Program-made: the position numbers and the translations under genes
Source: Cyanobacteriota bacterium
GTDB lineage: Bacteria > Cyanobacteriota > Cyanobacteriia > CACIAM-69d
Reading direction: 5' to 3'
Length of the DNA stretch: 64,000 nucleotides
NCBI GenBank assembly: GCA_022402445.1
Contig: JAKRSF010000006.1
Location: 62,001-126,000, forward strand
Part shown: piece by piece, positions 1 through 9,900 of the stretch
Layout: each line of letters begins with the position of its first letter
Numbering within the stretch: position 1 is the first letter of the stretch
The notes under the pieces: model-generated
What the model was told of the DNA's origin: nothing
The model's database searches: none
The model's input: the letters and a program-made list of their open reading frames with translations, nothing else

Positions 1-11
1 CGCTTCCGCAT
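1..11 (-). CDS. Start of a gene leaving the window on the left
   Basis: An ATG on the minus strand at 11-9 opens a frame (Met-Arg-Lys) that runs off the left edge. It lies 7 bases after the stop codon of the binding protein and is preceded by an AGGGGA Shine-Dalgarno-like stretch. In nrt/cmp-type operons the permease gene follows the binding-protein gene, so a permease is the natural guess, but only three codons are visible and nothing about the product can be proved. Confidence 0.3.
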
Positions 12-18
12 GGTTCCC

Positions 19-1266
19 CTAAGGCCCAATCACTTCTGAGCGGGTCAGGCTCAGGGGCAGGCCAAAGGCTTGGGGGCCGCCCACCAACGGTAGGGCCGAT
101 CGCACAAAGGAGGCATCCACCAGGGCTTCGGCCACCTGGCTCGGGCGCAGGGCATCCATGAAGGGGGGCTGGCCGTTGGGGCGATCGCGATCGCCCAGGA
201 AGGTCCGTTGCAGTTGCGCCACGAGGGCCTCGGTGTAGGAGGGGAAGGGATAGGGCTGAAAGTCGATGCGCCGCGATCGCCACTCGGGGTGGACCAGGGT
301 GCCCTGCTCGCGATAGAACACCGTATCGTACTGGGCCAGTACCCGTTCGAGCACCCCCTGGGCATAGGGCATATATTGGCCGCCGTCACTTGAGAGGATA
401 TGGGCCAGTTCGAGGCGGTTCGAGCGGCACCACTGCTGGGCCTTCACGAGGCCGTTGACCAGGGCTTGGGTCCAGTCCCGGTGCTCGATCGCCCGGGCTT
501 CGGGCACCACCACCACGCAGCAGGCGTGATCGCGCCACACATCCCCCAACAGGCGCAGGACTTTGCCCACGCGGAAACTTTCGGCGGCGGCGTTGTAGGG
601 TTCCGCGACGATGTAGCCCGCGATCGCGCCATTGGCTAGGGCCGCAAACATTTCGGGGGGGGGCATCAGCCGCAGGGCGACGGCGTTGGCGGGGACGGCC
701 TTGGTGGGGTCGGGATCGGCGGGGATGGGGATGAGGCCGCGATCGCGCAGGAGCATCTGCAAAATCAGATTATGGATCGAATACCAGAAGGGAATCGCCA
801 CCGTGCGACCGGCCAAATCCTCTAGGCGATTGATGTTGGGGGCCACCGTCAGGGCGGAGCCGTTGGTGTGGTTCCAGGCGATGACCTTGCCGGGGAAATT
901 CTCGCCATAGCGCAGCCACAGGGCCGCTGGCATCAGCAGATGCGCCACATTCACTTCGCCCGCCTGCAACCCCGCCGCGATCGCCGCCCAGGAGGGATAT
1001 TGCACGGGCGGGTCCACCTCTAGCCCCTCCGCCGCCAAAAACCGTTTGTGGTAGGCCGCCAGCAGGGCCGAGGCATCGGTGATGGGGACATATCCTAGGC
1101 GCACGCGATCGCCGGGGCGTGGCCACCGCCTGGGCCTCCCGGCCCCTGGATCACAGCCCGACGCGATCGCCCCAAGGCCCGCCGAGGTGGAAAACAGGGC
1201 CGCCAATTGCAAAAAGCGACGGCGATTCACCGCCTGCCTTGTCCAATGTCCCGCCCCGTTGCCCAT
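19..1266 (-). CDS. ABC transporter substrate-binding lipoprotein, NrtA/CmpA (NMT1-like) type
   Basis: Periplasmic binding protein expected to capture a small anion such as nitrate, nitrite or bicarbonate and deliver it to an ABC permease. The chosen start (ATG at 1266, 415 residues) puts a twin-arginine stretch (R15-R17, RRRFL) before a hydrophobic segment and a lipobox ending in Cys38 (AIASGC), so export by Tat or Sec and lipid anchoring are likely. The mature part has the two-lobe NMT1/NrtA pattern (LGYVPITDASALLAAYHK; GLQAGEVNVAHLLMP). A longer frame to 1374 has no signal-like N-terminus and is less likely. A further gene starts just downstream, which fits an operon. The substrate is inferred from family only. 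Confidence 0.8.
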   Translation of the reverse strand: MGNGAGHWTRQAVNRRRFLQLAALFSTSAGLGAIASGCDPGAGRPRRWPRPGDRVRLGYVPITDASALLAAYHKRFLAAEGLEVDPPVQYPSWAAIAAGLQAGEVNVAHLLMPAALWLRYGENFPGKVIAWNHTNGSALTVAPNINRLEDLAGRTVAIPFWYSIHNLILQMLLRDRGLIPIPADPDPTKAVPANAVALRLMPPPEMFAALANGAIAGYIVAEPYNAAAESFRVGKVLRLLGDVWRDHACCVVVVPEARAIEHRDWTQALVNGLVKAQQWCRSNRLELAHILSSDGGQYMPYAQGVLERVLAQYDTVFYREQGTLVHPEWRSRRIDFQPYPFPSYTEALVAQLQRTFLGDRDRPNGQPPFMDALRPSQVAEALVDASFVRSALPLVGGPQAFGLPLSLTRSEVIGP

Positions 1267-1416
1267 GGCCCCAATTCCCCCTCTGGCAAGCCCGCGGCGG
1301 TTTTGGGCCGCGAGTTCCCCATCCTTCGCTCCCCACCATAGCCGACCGGACTGCGAGAAATGGCTCTTTCCCAACGGACAGGGGGACGCGATCGTGGTGG
1401 CCTGCCCAGGGTTGCC

Positions 1417-3024
1417 CTAGGCGGTGGCGGCGGCGCGGCTCAGGGCGATCGCCTCGGCCAAGCGATCGCACACCAGTTGTTTATCAAGATAGGACAGCAA
1501 TGGACCCGCCTTCGGGCCGCGATCACGGTTCAAAAACGCCCGGTAGATCGACTGGAACGCCACCGGCATCTTGAGGTCCAGGGCCTTCGCCGTGGCAAAC
1601 AGGGCACTCTGCAACGTCTCCCCATCCCAGCTTTCCAGGGCGGTCAACCGCTCCAGCAGCGATTCCACATAGGTGATCTGATCGGCGCTGAGGGTGGCGG
1701 CGGCGGCGGGCGCGTCCTCCAGGTACAGCACCAATTTTTCGTCCTCGTCCGCGTAGTTCTCCAGCCAGTGGCGACCGACGGCCAAACGCTCTTCCACAAT
1801 CGCGCGATCGCGGTCCGTCAGCGCCTCCGCCGCCCGCTGCTCCACCTCCGCCGCCAAATCCAAATGGGGCACCTGGAGCAACGAGATCAATGTACTCAAC
1901 TCGAACGGCTGATAGGGCGAAATTTCCCCATCCGGCTGGGCATAGAGCAGCGGCAAAAACTCCTCTGCCAGACCTCCATCCCCATCCGCCGCCCCCTGGC
2001 GATAGCGCTCAATCAACCCGTCATAGTCCCGGAACAGGCGCGTAATCGTCTCATAGTTGGGCGAGAAATTAATCGCCGTGCGCGGCGGCGTCCGCAGCAT
2101 CAAAAAGCGCAACAGTTCCGGCGGCAGCAGATCCGCCATGGCCCGCGCGCTCGAACCGATGCCCTTCGAGGAACTCATCTTGGTGCCATCGACCAAAATG
2201 AATTCGTAGGGGGAATGGAACGGCGCATTTTTTTGCAGCACCTTGCGGCAGATGGCGTTCGCCACGTCCCTAGAGCCGCCCTTCTGGGAATGGTCCTTTC
2301 CGGCTAGCTCGATCGTCACCCCCAGCAGTTGCCACTTGGCCACCCATTCCACCTTCCAGGGCAGTTTGCCGTTGCCATCAAAGGGCGACATCCAGCCGGA
2401 ATGGCCGCACCCTTGGGTGTAGTCCGTGGCGTTGGGGTCGCAGGTGTAGAAGATTTTGCCGTCTTGGTAGTCCGTGACCTGGGTGGTGGCGATTTTGCCG
2501 CAGTTTTCGCAGATGGCCTGGAAGGGGTACCAATTATCCGGGCGCTGGGCCTTGCTGACTTGGTAGTAGGCTTCGCGCACTAGGTGGGCGTTTTTGAGGA
2601 ACAGGTCAATGTAGGGGTTGAGTTGGCCGGAGCGGTAATAGTCCCGCAAATAATAGATTTCTGGCCGCACGCCCAGGTAGTCAAAGACGTCGAGGAATTC
2701 CCCCATGTAGTATTTGGCGTAGTCGCTGCCGCGATCGCCGGGGGCATCTTCGTCCGGAGAGGGCACGTTGCACAGGGGCCAACCGAGGTACCGCTCGAAG
2801 CGATCGCGGTCCAGGTAGCGCGGCACCGTATCGAGGGCGTCGTAATCGTCCGTGCCGTAGAGGAACTTGACGGGCTTGCCGGCCTGTTTGAGGGCGCGGT
2901 AGATGGTGTCATGGACAATGACCCCCCGCACGGAGCCCACGTGGACGCGGCCCGAAGGGGTCTTAGAATCGTTGACCACCTGCGGTCCTTGCACGTCGGC
3001 GGCGATTTTGTCAGCCCAGAACAT
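1417..3024 (-). CDS. lysK: Class I lysyl-tRNA synthetase
   Basis: Charges tRNA-Lys with lysine in the cytoplasm. The 535-residue protein is a class I enzyme: it has a HIGH-type motif (HVGS, residues 28-31) and a KMSKS-type loop (KMSSSKG, about 281-287), with a Cys-rich zinc-ribbon-like insert (CENCGK ... CGHSGW) between them. Class II motifs are absent. This form is typical of archaea, spirochaetes and some alphaproteobacteria, whereas most cyanobacteria use the unrelated class II LysS. The gene stands alone, reading away from the 47-residue gene, and shows host base composition with HIP1 sites, so any transfer is old. Whether a class II copy also exists cannot be seen here. Confidence 0.92.
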   Translation of the reverse strand: MFWADKIAADVQGPQVVNDSKTPSGRVHVGSVRGVIVHDTIYRALKQAGKPVKFLYGTDDYDALDTVPRYLDRDRFERYLGWPLCNVPSPDEDAPGDRGSDYAKYYMGEFLDVFDYLGVRPEIYYLRDYYRSGQLNPYIDLFLKNAHLVREAYYQVSKAQRPDNWYPFQAICENCGKIATTQVTDYQDGKIFYTCDPNATDYTQGCGHSGWMSPFDGNGKLPWKVEWVAKWQLLGVTIELAGKDHSQKGGSRDVANAICRKVLQKNAPFHSPYEFILVDGTKMSSSKGIGSSARAMADLLPPELLRFLMLRTPPRTAINFSPNYETITRLFRDYDGLIERYRQGAADGDGGLAEEFLPLLYAQPDGEISPYQPFELSTLISLLQVPHLDLAAEVEQRAAEALTDRDRAIVEERLAVGRHWLENYADEDEKLVLYLEDAPAAAATLSADQITYVESLLERLTALESWDGETLQSALFATAKALDLKMPVAFQSIYRAFLNRDRGPKAGPLLSYLDKQLVCDRLAEAIALSRAAATA

Positions 3025-3195
3025 AGCCCCTGCGATCGCTCAAACGACCGGGTTTCAATACAGCCTACCCATTCTAGGGGCTCGGTTGACCGTTGCAACC
3101 GCTGGCCTCAAATCACCGCTCGGTGGCCGCGATCGCCCGACGGATCGATCCCATTGGGCTGCCCCCCGTGTCCCTGGCCCCTAAAAAATAAAAAT
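3025..3195. other. Intergenic region upstream of lysK
   Basis: Non-coding between the lysK start and the promoter element at 3196. It should hold the lysK promoter on the minus strand, but no clear -35/-10 pair stands out. No small open frame with a ribosome site is seen. Confidence 0.5.
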
Positions 3196-3224
3196 TTGAG
3201 AACATCTTTACATTTCGCTACAAT
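3196..3224 (+). promoter_or_regulatory. Sigma-70 promoter overlapped by an HLR1-like (RpaB) box
   Basis: TTGAGA (3196-3201) and TACAAT (3219-3224) are separated by 17 bases, an excellent housekeeping promoter. The 18 bases 3207-3224 match the cyanobacterial high-light element HLR1 (two TTACA-type repeats ten bases apart) at 16 of 18 positions; the two mismatches are in the second repeat. HLR1 is the binding site of RpaB, and a box over the -10 normally represses. The next gene downstream starts at 3410, so the leader would be about 180 bases. Confidence 0.5.
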
Positions 3225-3275
3225 CCCCTCAGGGAGGGGCGATCGCGGCCCGCCTCTGGAGCCTGAAAGGGTTAT

Positions 3276-3303
3276 GGGATCAGGGGCGATCGTGACTGAT
3301 CCC
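3276..3303 (+). repeat. Inverted repeat in the leader of the 47-residue gene
   Basis: GGGATCAG (3276-3283) and CTGATCCC (3296-3303) are perfect 8-base arms around a 12-base loop that contains GCGATCG. It lies between the promoter at 3196-3224 and the start at 3410, so it would fold in the leader RNA. No known riboswitch is recognised. Confidence 0.45.
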
Positions 3304-3409
3304 CGACGGGTACGTTAAGCTAGGGAGACAAGCTTTCAAAATGTTTGGCCCCGCCCTAGGACGTCGGACATTGCATAGGGAATCGCTGACTTAAGGAGCT
3401 GTCGATTCG

Positions 3410-3553
3410 ATGGACTATATCGAAAAGGTGCTGGAACAGATCAAGGATTGGGCGCGCCGGATCGTTGAGGCGATCCTCGGCCCCGAGGCCCAGCCCGAGC
3501 CGGAACCGATCCCCGTGCCCGTGCACGATCGCATTCCCCAGCGGCGACGCTAG
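3410..3553 (+). CDS. Small conserved-looking protein of unknown function (47 residues)
   Basis: ATG at 3410 follows a strong AAGGAG (3393-3398) at ideal distance. The product starts with an amphipathic helix (MDYIEKVLEQIKDWARRIVE), continues with a Glu-Pro stretch (PEAQPEPEPIPVPV) and ends in a basic tail (RIPQRRR). There is no signal peptide or membrane span, so it is probably cytoplasmic. No family was recognised. A good ribosome site, a strong upstream promoter and a composed sequence argue that it is real although short. The HLR1-like promoter suggests light or redox control. aroQ follows 95 bases later in the same direction. Confidence 0.7.
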   Translation: MDYIEKVLEQIKDWARRIVEAILGPEAQPEPEPIPVPVHDRIPQRRR

Positions 3554-3608
3554 CCCACAGGGTCACGGCCTGGGCGAAAGGGGGGCCTGGGGTTCCCCAT
3601 AATAAAAT

Positions 3609-3641
3609 GCTCGATTAGACCGCTGAAAGGGTAAGTCGAGC
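3609..3641 (+). repeat. Hairpin over the aroQ ribosome-binding region
   Basis: GCTCGA (3609-3614) and TCGAGC (3636-3641) are perfect arms; the AAAGGG Shine-Dalgarno candidate lies in the loop and the right arm ends 7 bases before the aroQ ATG. Such a hairpin could influence initiation, but this is inference. Confidence 0.35.
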
Positions 3642-3648
3642 TTTATTG

Positions 3649-4119
3649 ATGCGTATTTTGGTGCTGCACGGCCCCAACCTGAATCTGTTGGGTCGCCGGG
3701 AACCGGGTGTGTATGGGGTTGTGCCCCTGCCGGAGATCAATCAACTGCTGACCCAGGAGGCGGCTTGCCTCGGGGAAGATTCGGACGGCCAGCCGGTGGT
3801 GCTGGACTGTCGCCAGTCGAACCATGAGGGGGTGCTGGTGGATTGGATCCAGGAGGCTTGGGGCCAGTTCGAGGGGCTGCTGATCAATCCGGGGGCCTAT
3901 ACCCATACGAGCGTGGCCCTGCGCGATGCGATCGCGGGGGTTGCCCTGCCGACGGTGGAGGTGCATCTGAGCAATATCCATCGCCGTGAGGAGTTTCGCC
4001 ACCATTCCTATATCGCCCCCGTTGCGATCGGCCAAATTTCGGGCTTTGGGGCGGATAGCTATTTGCTGGGGTTGCGGGCGCTGGTGTCCCACCTCCGGAA
4101 TGGGGCCGTTAAGAATTGA
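3649..4119 (+). CDS. aroQ: 3-dehydroquinate dehydratase, type II
   Basis: Third step of the shikimate pathway: removes water from 3-dehydroquinate to give 3-dehydroshikimate; dodecameric cytoplasmic enzyme. The 156 residues contain the family signatures [14 protein letters not shown] with the nearby active-site Tyr22, [14 protein letters not shown], and [17 protein letters not shown] with the catalytic His. Length is normal for the type II family. A TTG one codon upstream (3646) would add one residue; the ATG at 3649 is preferred. Downstream aspS is separated by 141 bases and probably has its own promoter. Confidence 0.95.
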   Translation: MRILVLHGPNLNLLGRREPGVYGVVPLPEINQLLTQEAACLGEDSDGQPVVLDCRQSNHEGVLVDWIQEAWGQFEGLLINPGAYTHTSVALRDAIAGVALPTVEVHLSNIHRREEFRHHSYIAPVAIGQISGFGADSYLLGLRALVSHLRNGAVKN

Positions 4120-4136
4120 AACAGTTGAAATACAAT
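4109..4136 (+). promoter_or_regulatory. Possible aspS promoter
   Basis: TTAAGA (4109-4114) and TACAAT (4131-4136) lie 16 bases apart at the end of aroQ. This would give aspS a leader of about 115 bases. The -35 is only a moderate match. Confidence 0.3.
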
Positions 4137-4260
4137 GGGAAAGTTTCCCTATTTTCCGGTCGTCCTTGGGGATGATCGGCCCTTGGCGTTGGGTGGTCCC
4201 TAGCCGGGGGCAGCACGCTGCAATACTCCGTCAGAAATCGTCCAGTTCTATCGAGCCACC

Positions 4261-6069
4261 ATGCGAACCCACTACTGCGGTCAACTGCGCGCTGAGCACA
4301 TTGGTAAAACCGCGACCCTCTACGGTTGGGTCGATCGCCGCCGCGACCATGGCGGTGTGATTTTTGTTGATCTGCGCGATCGCACGGGGGTCGTTCAGGT
4401 GGCCTCAAATCCGGACATTGCCGCCGCCTACGAGGCTGCCGATGCCCTGCGCAGTGAATATGTGGTCAAGATCGTGGGGACGGTGAACCGCCGCCCGGAC
4501 GAGTCCCTCAACCCGAAGCTGCCGACGGGGGAGATCGAGATCGCCGCTGAGCAGATCGAGGTGCTCAATGCCGTCAGCCGCCAGTTGCCGTTCCAGGTGT
4601 CGGCCCTCGAAGGGGAAACGGTGCGGGAAGAACTGCGCCTGAAATATCGCTATCTGGATCTGCGGCGATCGCGGATGCAGCAAAACCTTCGCACTCGCCA
4701 TGAGGTGGTCAAGGCGATCCGCCGCTTCCTCGAAGATCAAGAAGGGTTCATGGAGGTGGAAACGCCGATCCTGACCCGCTCGACGCCGGAGGGGGCGCGG
4801 GATTATCTGGTGCCGTCTCGGGTCAATCCGGGGGAATGGTTCGCCCTGCCCCAGTCGCCCCAACTGTTTAAGCAATTGCTGATGGTGGCCGGGTGCGATC
4901 GCTACTACCAAATCGCCCGCTGCTTCCGCGACGAGGATCTTCGGGCCGATCGCCAGCCGGAATTTACGCAACTGGACATGGAAATGAGTTTCCTCAACCA
5001 GGAGGAAATTCTGGACCTGAATGAGCGCCTCGTTTGCCACATTTTCAAAACCGTCAAGGGCATCGACCTGCCCCGCCCCTTCCCCCGCCTCACCTATGCG
5101 GAATCGATGGATCGCTACGGCTGCGATCGCCCGGACACCCGCTACGGCATGGAGTTGGCGGACTGCTCGGATCTGTTTGTCGAGAGTGGCTTTAAGGTGT
5201 TTTCCGGCTCGATCAAGGCGGGCGGTATCGTCAAGGCCCTGCCTATCCCCGGTGGCAATGACGCCGTATCTAATGTCCGCATCAAACCGGGCGGCGATCT
5301 ATTCAAAGAGGCGACGGATGCCGGTGCCAAGGGTCTGGCCTTCATCCGCGTGCGCGAGGGCGGCGAAATTGACACGATCGGAGCCCTCAAGGACAGTATG
5401 ACGCCGGAGGTGGTGGCGACGCTCCTGGAACGCACGGGGGCCAAGGGCGGCGATTTGATCCTCTTTGGGGCCGGTCCCGCCGCGATCGTCAATAAAACCC
5501 TCGATCGCCTGCGGCAGGTGGTGGCGCGCCAACTGAGCATGGTGAACGATGAGCAGCTCAATTTGCTGTGGATCGTCGATTTCCCCATGTTCGAGTACAA
5601 CGCCGACGAAAAACGCCTCGAAGCGCTCCACCACCCCTTCACGGCCCCGAATCCCGAAGATTTGGCTGATATCCCCAACGCCCGCGCCCAGGCTTACGAT
5701 CTCGTCCTCAATGGCACTGAGGTGGGCGGCGGCAGCCTGCGGATCTACCAACGGCAGATCCAGGAACAGGTCTTCGCCGCGATCGGCCTGAGTGAGACGG
5801 AAGCGCGCGATAAATTCGGCTTCCTGATGGATGCCTTTGAATTTGGCACCCCGCCCCACGGCGGCATCGCCTACGGGTTGGATCGCCTCGTGATGTTGAT
5901 GGCGAATGAAGATTCGATCCGCGACACGATCGCGTTCCCGAAAACCCAGCAGGCCCGGTGTTTGCTCACGGATGCGCCCGCCGGTGTCGATCCGAAGCAG
6001 CTTAAGGAATTGGAAGTGGCGTCCACCTATCAACCCAAAAAGCCAGAAGCCGACGCCGCCACGGCCTAG
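4261..6069 (+). CDS. aspS: Aspartyl-tRNA synthetase
   Basis: Class II synthetase that attaches aspartate to tRNA-Asp; in organisms lacking AsnRS it can also misacylate tRNA-Asn for the GatCAB route. The 602-residue chain has the bacterial architecture: OB-fold anticodon domain (about 1-105, [20 protein letters not shown]), class II core with motif 2 ([19 protein letters not shown]), a bacterial GAD insert in the middle, and motif 3 near the C-terminus ([13 protein letters not shown]). Length fits the bacterial form. It is flanked by aroQ upstream and by a dispersed repeat downstream. Nothing is missing. Confidence 0.97.
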   Translation: MRTHYCGQLRAEHIGKTATLYGWVDRRRDHGGVIFVDLRDRTGVVQVASNPDIAAAYEAADALRSEYVVKIVGTVNRRPDESLNPKLPTGEIEIAAEQIEVLNAVSRQLPFQVSALEGETVREELRLKYRYLDLRRSRMQQNLRTRHEVVKAIRRFLEDQEGFMEVETPILTRSTPEGARDYLVPSRVNPGEWFALPQSPQLFKQLLMVAGCDRYYQIARCFRDEDLRADRQPEFTQLDMEMSFLNQEEILDLNERLVCHIFKTVKGIDLPRPFPRLTYAESMDRYGCDRPDTRYGMELADCSDLFVESGFKVFSGSIKAGGIVKALPIPGGNDAVSNVRIKPGGDLFKEATDAGAKGLAFIRVREGGEIDTIGALKDSMTPEVVATLLERTGAKGGDLILFGAGPAAIVNKTLDRLRQVVARQLSMVNDEQLNLLWIVDFPMFEYNADEKRLEALHHPFTAPNPEDLADIPNARAQAYDLVLNGTEVGGGSLRIYQRQIQEQVFAAIGLSETEARDKFGFLMDAFEFGTPPHGGIAYGLDRLVMLMANEDSIRDTIAFPKTQQARCLLTDAPAGVDPKQLKELEVASTYQPKKPEADAATA

Positions 6070-6104
6070 GGCACATCCTCAAATCCGTCACCCAATCCAT
6101 CACC

Positions 6105-6133
6105 GTAGGGGCGGGGTTTTCCCGCCCAGCCCC
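6105..6133 (+). repeat. Dispersed GC-rich palindromic repeat, copy 1
   Basis: A 29-base unit (GTAGGGGCGGGG, TTTT, CCCGCCCAGCCCC) between aspS and the convergent acetyltransferase gene. It forms a GGGCGGGG/CCCGCCC hairpin. A second copy lies inverted at 59183-59211, differing by one base in the loop region. Confidence 0.65.
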
Positions 6134-6185
6134 AACCGGTCGATCAGCGGTGGAATCAGATTTTGGGGGCATTGGGGGATGAACC

Positions 6186-6755
6186 CTACCCCTTGGGGCG
6201 GCGGTGATGCTTACGGGCCGTCCGGTCCACCTGATCCTGTTCGTAGTCAATCAGGCGACCGAAGTAGGGATGCTGCGCCAGATCCAGGGACATGTACACA
6301 TGGCGGCGCACGTTATCAAATCCCTTGCGCGTAAAGAATTTCACCGCCGGTTCATTGGCGGGATCCGTATCGATAAATAAACTTCTGGCCCCCTGGTGGA
6401 TCGTGCGCTCCACGAAGCGATCGACCAGGGAATCGGCCACACCCCGCCGCTGGAAGCGATGATCGACCCCCAGCCAGTTGATGTAGCCGTAGGTCATTTG
6501 TTTTTCAATGACGGTCCCGAGGACAAAGCCCGCAAATTCCCCGTCAATTTCGGCGATCAGGCAATATTCCGGGTCCGTGTTGTAGAGCCCCGTCACTTCC
6601 CACTCATCCCAGGTGCGGTAGAGGGTGGGGTAGAGCTCATTTTGGAAAAGCTGTTCACCCAGGTGAAAGACGGGGGCGAGGTCGTCGATCGCCATGTCGC
6701 GGATCAGGACAGGGGCGGGGGCGTTTTCGGTCTCAGTATCGGTGTCGCTAGCCAT
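6186..6755 (-). CDS. GNAT-family N-acetyltransferase
   Basis: Predicted acetyl-CoA-dependent transferase of 189 residues. After an acidic, disordered N-terminus (about 1-15) comes a complete GNAT fold (about 16-170): the acetyl-CoA pyrophosphate loop is visible as RFQRRGVADSLVDRF and the last strand region as PAVKFFTRKGFDNVRRHVYM. The tail is basic (TARKHHRRPKG). The substrate cannot be read from the sequence; protein or small-molecule amines are both possible. It is convergent with aspS and divergent from the restriction-modification gene. Confidence 0.8.
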   Translation of the reverse strand: MASDTDTETENAPAPVLIRDMAIDDLAPVFHLGEQLFQNELYPTLYRTWDEWEVTGLYNTDPEYCLIAEIDGEFAGFVLGTVIEKQMTYGYINWLGVDHRFQRRGVADSLVDRFVERTIHQGARSLFIDTDPANEPAVKFFTRKGFDNVRRHVYMSLDLAQHPYFGRLIDYEQDQVDRTARKHHRRPKG

Positions 6756-6952
6756 GGATAACGCTCTGCGCTCTGGGAAGGTTTATTTCTACTTGTGCCA
6801 TAGAATTTGCCACGGAATCCGTGTCCCTGGGCTGGGGTGTCGCGATCCTTGGGGCTGAGTTTTTCAGTGAGCGCTTGTCTATGATGGTTAAGTGATGATT
6901 CATGGCCTGAGGGGGCGATGGGTCGCGCTGCTGATTGACCGGGGGTTATGTC

Positions 6953-9900
6953 ATGGCTGAGTTGGATGCTGTTGCGATCGCGCGGTTCATTGAACGGTGG
7001 CAGCCTTCGAGTGGCAGTGAGCGGGGCAATTATCAGATTTTTTTGGCGGAATGGTGCGATCTGTTGGGGGTGCCGAGGCCAGAGCCGAAGGGCGCGATCG
7101 CGGGGGATTCCTATTGCTTTGATCGCAATGTGACAATGTATAGCCCGAGCGGTAAGAAAATGCCGGGTTTTATTGATCTATATAAGGAAAATTGCTTCAT
7201 TTTAGAGGCGAAACAGGGGGGCGTTAGCGGCGGCAAGGTGGGGACGGCCAAGCGCGGCACGGAAACCTATCGAAAAGCGATGCAGGGGGCGTTTAATCAG
7301 GCGGTGGCCTATGCGCGGACGTTCAAAAATCCGCCGCCATTTTTGATTACTTGCGATATTGGCGAGAGTTTTCAGGTTTGGTCGGATTTTGGGGCGGCGT
7401 CGGAGCTGGATTATGGCAGCTATGATGCGCGTCAGGATATTCCGTTTGCGGATTTGGTGAAGCCGGAGGTTCGGGCGCTTTTTGTTGATATTTTTACAGA
7501 TCCGCAGCGACGTAATCCTGAAAAGATCGCGGCGCAGGTGACGCGGGAGGTGGCGGCGGATTTGGCAGAGTTGGCAAGGTCTTTAGAGGGGGAGGGGCGC
7601 GATCCGAAGTTGGTGGCGGATTTTCTGATGCGATGCATTTTTACGATGTTTGCGGAGGATGTGGGGCTGTTGGGAAAGGAGAAGATTTTTACGGAGAATT
7701 TGGAGCGCTGGCAACTCAATCCCCATAAGTTTCAGGCGGGAATTGAGGCGCTGTGGGCGGCGATGAATGAGGGCAAGCCGTTCTGGGATTATGGCAGGCT
7801 ACTAAAATTTAATGGGGGATTGTTTGAGGATTCGTCGGCGATTCCGTTGGATGGGGATCAGTTGGCGACGCTGTTGAAGGCGGCGAAGCGGGATTGGCAA
7901 AAGGTGGAACCGGCGATTTTTGGGACGCTGTTGGAACGGGCGCTGGATACAAAGGAACGCAGTAAGTTGGGGGCGCATTATACGCCACGGGCCTATGTGG
8001 AACGGTTGGTGCGGCCTGTGGTGCTGGAGCCGCTGCGGGAACGGTGGCGGTTGATGCAAATTGCGGTGGATCGGGCGCTGATGGAGGAGGGGGATGAGCC
8101 GACTTCAAAATCCCGCGATCGCGCAATTCTAGAGCTAGAAAGTTTCCTGAAGGAATTGCGCGACATTAAGGTTTTAGATCCGGCCTGTGGGACGGGAAAT
8201 TTTCTGTATGTGACGATGGATTTGATGAAGGAGTTGGAGTCGGAGGTGTTGAAGCGGCTGGCGGAGGTGTCGGGGCGCGATCAGTTGCGGTTGGATTTTG
8301 AACAGGTGAATCCGAGTCAGTTTCTAGGGATTGAGATTAATCCACGGGCGGCGGCGATCGCGGATTTGGTGGTGTGGATTGGTTATTTGCAGTGGCATTT
8401 CCGACGGTTTGGGGATGTGCCGCCGATTGAGCCGGTGTTGCGGGCCTATCACAATATTGAATGCCGCGATGCGGTGCTGGCCTATGACGGGGTGGTGCCG
8501 GATGTGGATGAAAAGACGGGCCAGGTGCGGACGCGCTGGGGGGGCCGCACGATGATCCATCCGGTGACGGGTAAGGAGGTGCCGGATCCGAGCGATCAAA
8601 AGGTGATTGAGCGCTATATCAATCCGCGTCCGGCAGAGTGGACGCAGACCGATTACATTGTCTCTAATCCGCCGTTCTTGGGCAATCGAGACATGAGAGA
8701 TGAGTTGGGTGATGGCTACGTTGAGGCTTTGAGTAAAGCTTATCCAGAGCTACCTAATACTCTTGATTATGTTATGTATTGGTGGCACCGCTCAGCTCAG
8801 TGCATAGCAAGAAATAGATCATGCAGTTTTGGGCTAATCACAACCAATACCATTAGACAATCACGCCAGAGAACAGTTATTGATCTCCATCAAAACGGAA
8901 AACATGGAGTCAAAATATTTTTCGCAATTCCTGACCATCCTTGGAGTCATGAAGGCGCAGCAGTCAGGATATCGATGAGTGCTGGATGTTCCAAAATGGA
9001 GCTACCTAGAACTTGCACACTATCAAAGGTGATAGATGAAGATAAAAGTCAAACTCCAGAGTCTGAAGCAGAAAGCATTAAAATTCAGTCTATTAAAGTC
9101 TTAGAAATATCGAATGATCTTAGTCAGAATATCGGAATTTCCTCTGCCATATCGCTCGCCTCTAATTTCGACATTTGTTCGCCCGGAGTGAAGCCATGTG
9201 GACCAGGATTTACGGTAGATCAAGAATCAATTGAATTTTTCCCAGAAAGCGAAGCCACGATTGTAAGGCCGTACATGAATGGCAACGACTTAACTAAAAA
9301 AAGTCGCAAGGCTCATATTATTGACTGCTATGAAATGAGCGAGAAAGATCTTCAAGATGATTATCCTACAGTTTATCAATGGCTACTTGAAAACGTCTAT
9401 CCCAAAAGAGCAGTTGAGCGAGATCTCAGGTTAAGAAGAGAGTGGTGGAGCTTCGAGCGGCCTCGGCCAGAACTTCGACGTGCGATTCAACAACTAAAGA
9501 AATATATTGCAACAGTTCAAACGAGCAAGCACCGTGTTTTTGTTTTTCTTGATTCTAATACAATACCAGACCAACAAATTGTTGCGATCACGCTAGAGGA
9601 TGCCTACTTTTTAGGAACCCTGTCTAGCAGAATCCATGTTACTTGGGTATTGGCAGCCGGTGGAACTCTTGAAGATCGCCCGCGCTATAACAAAACTGTT
9701 TGCTTTGATCCCTTTCCTTTTCCCGACCCAGACGAAACCTTAAAACAAGAAATTCGAGACCTAGGCGAACGCTTAGACAGCCATCGCAAGCGCGTTCAAA
9801 ACACCCATCCCGACATCACGATCACCGGGATGTATAACCTCCTCGAAAAAATCCGTAACCACCAACCCCTCAGCGACAAAGACCACGAATTTAATAACCG

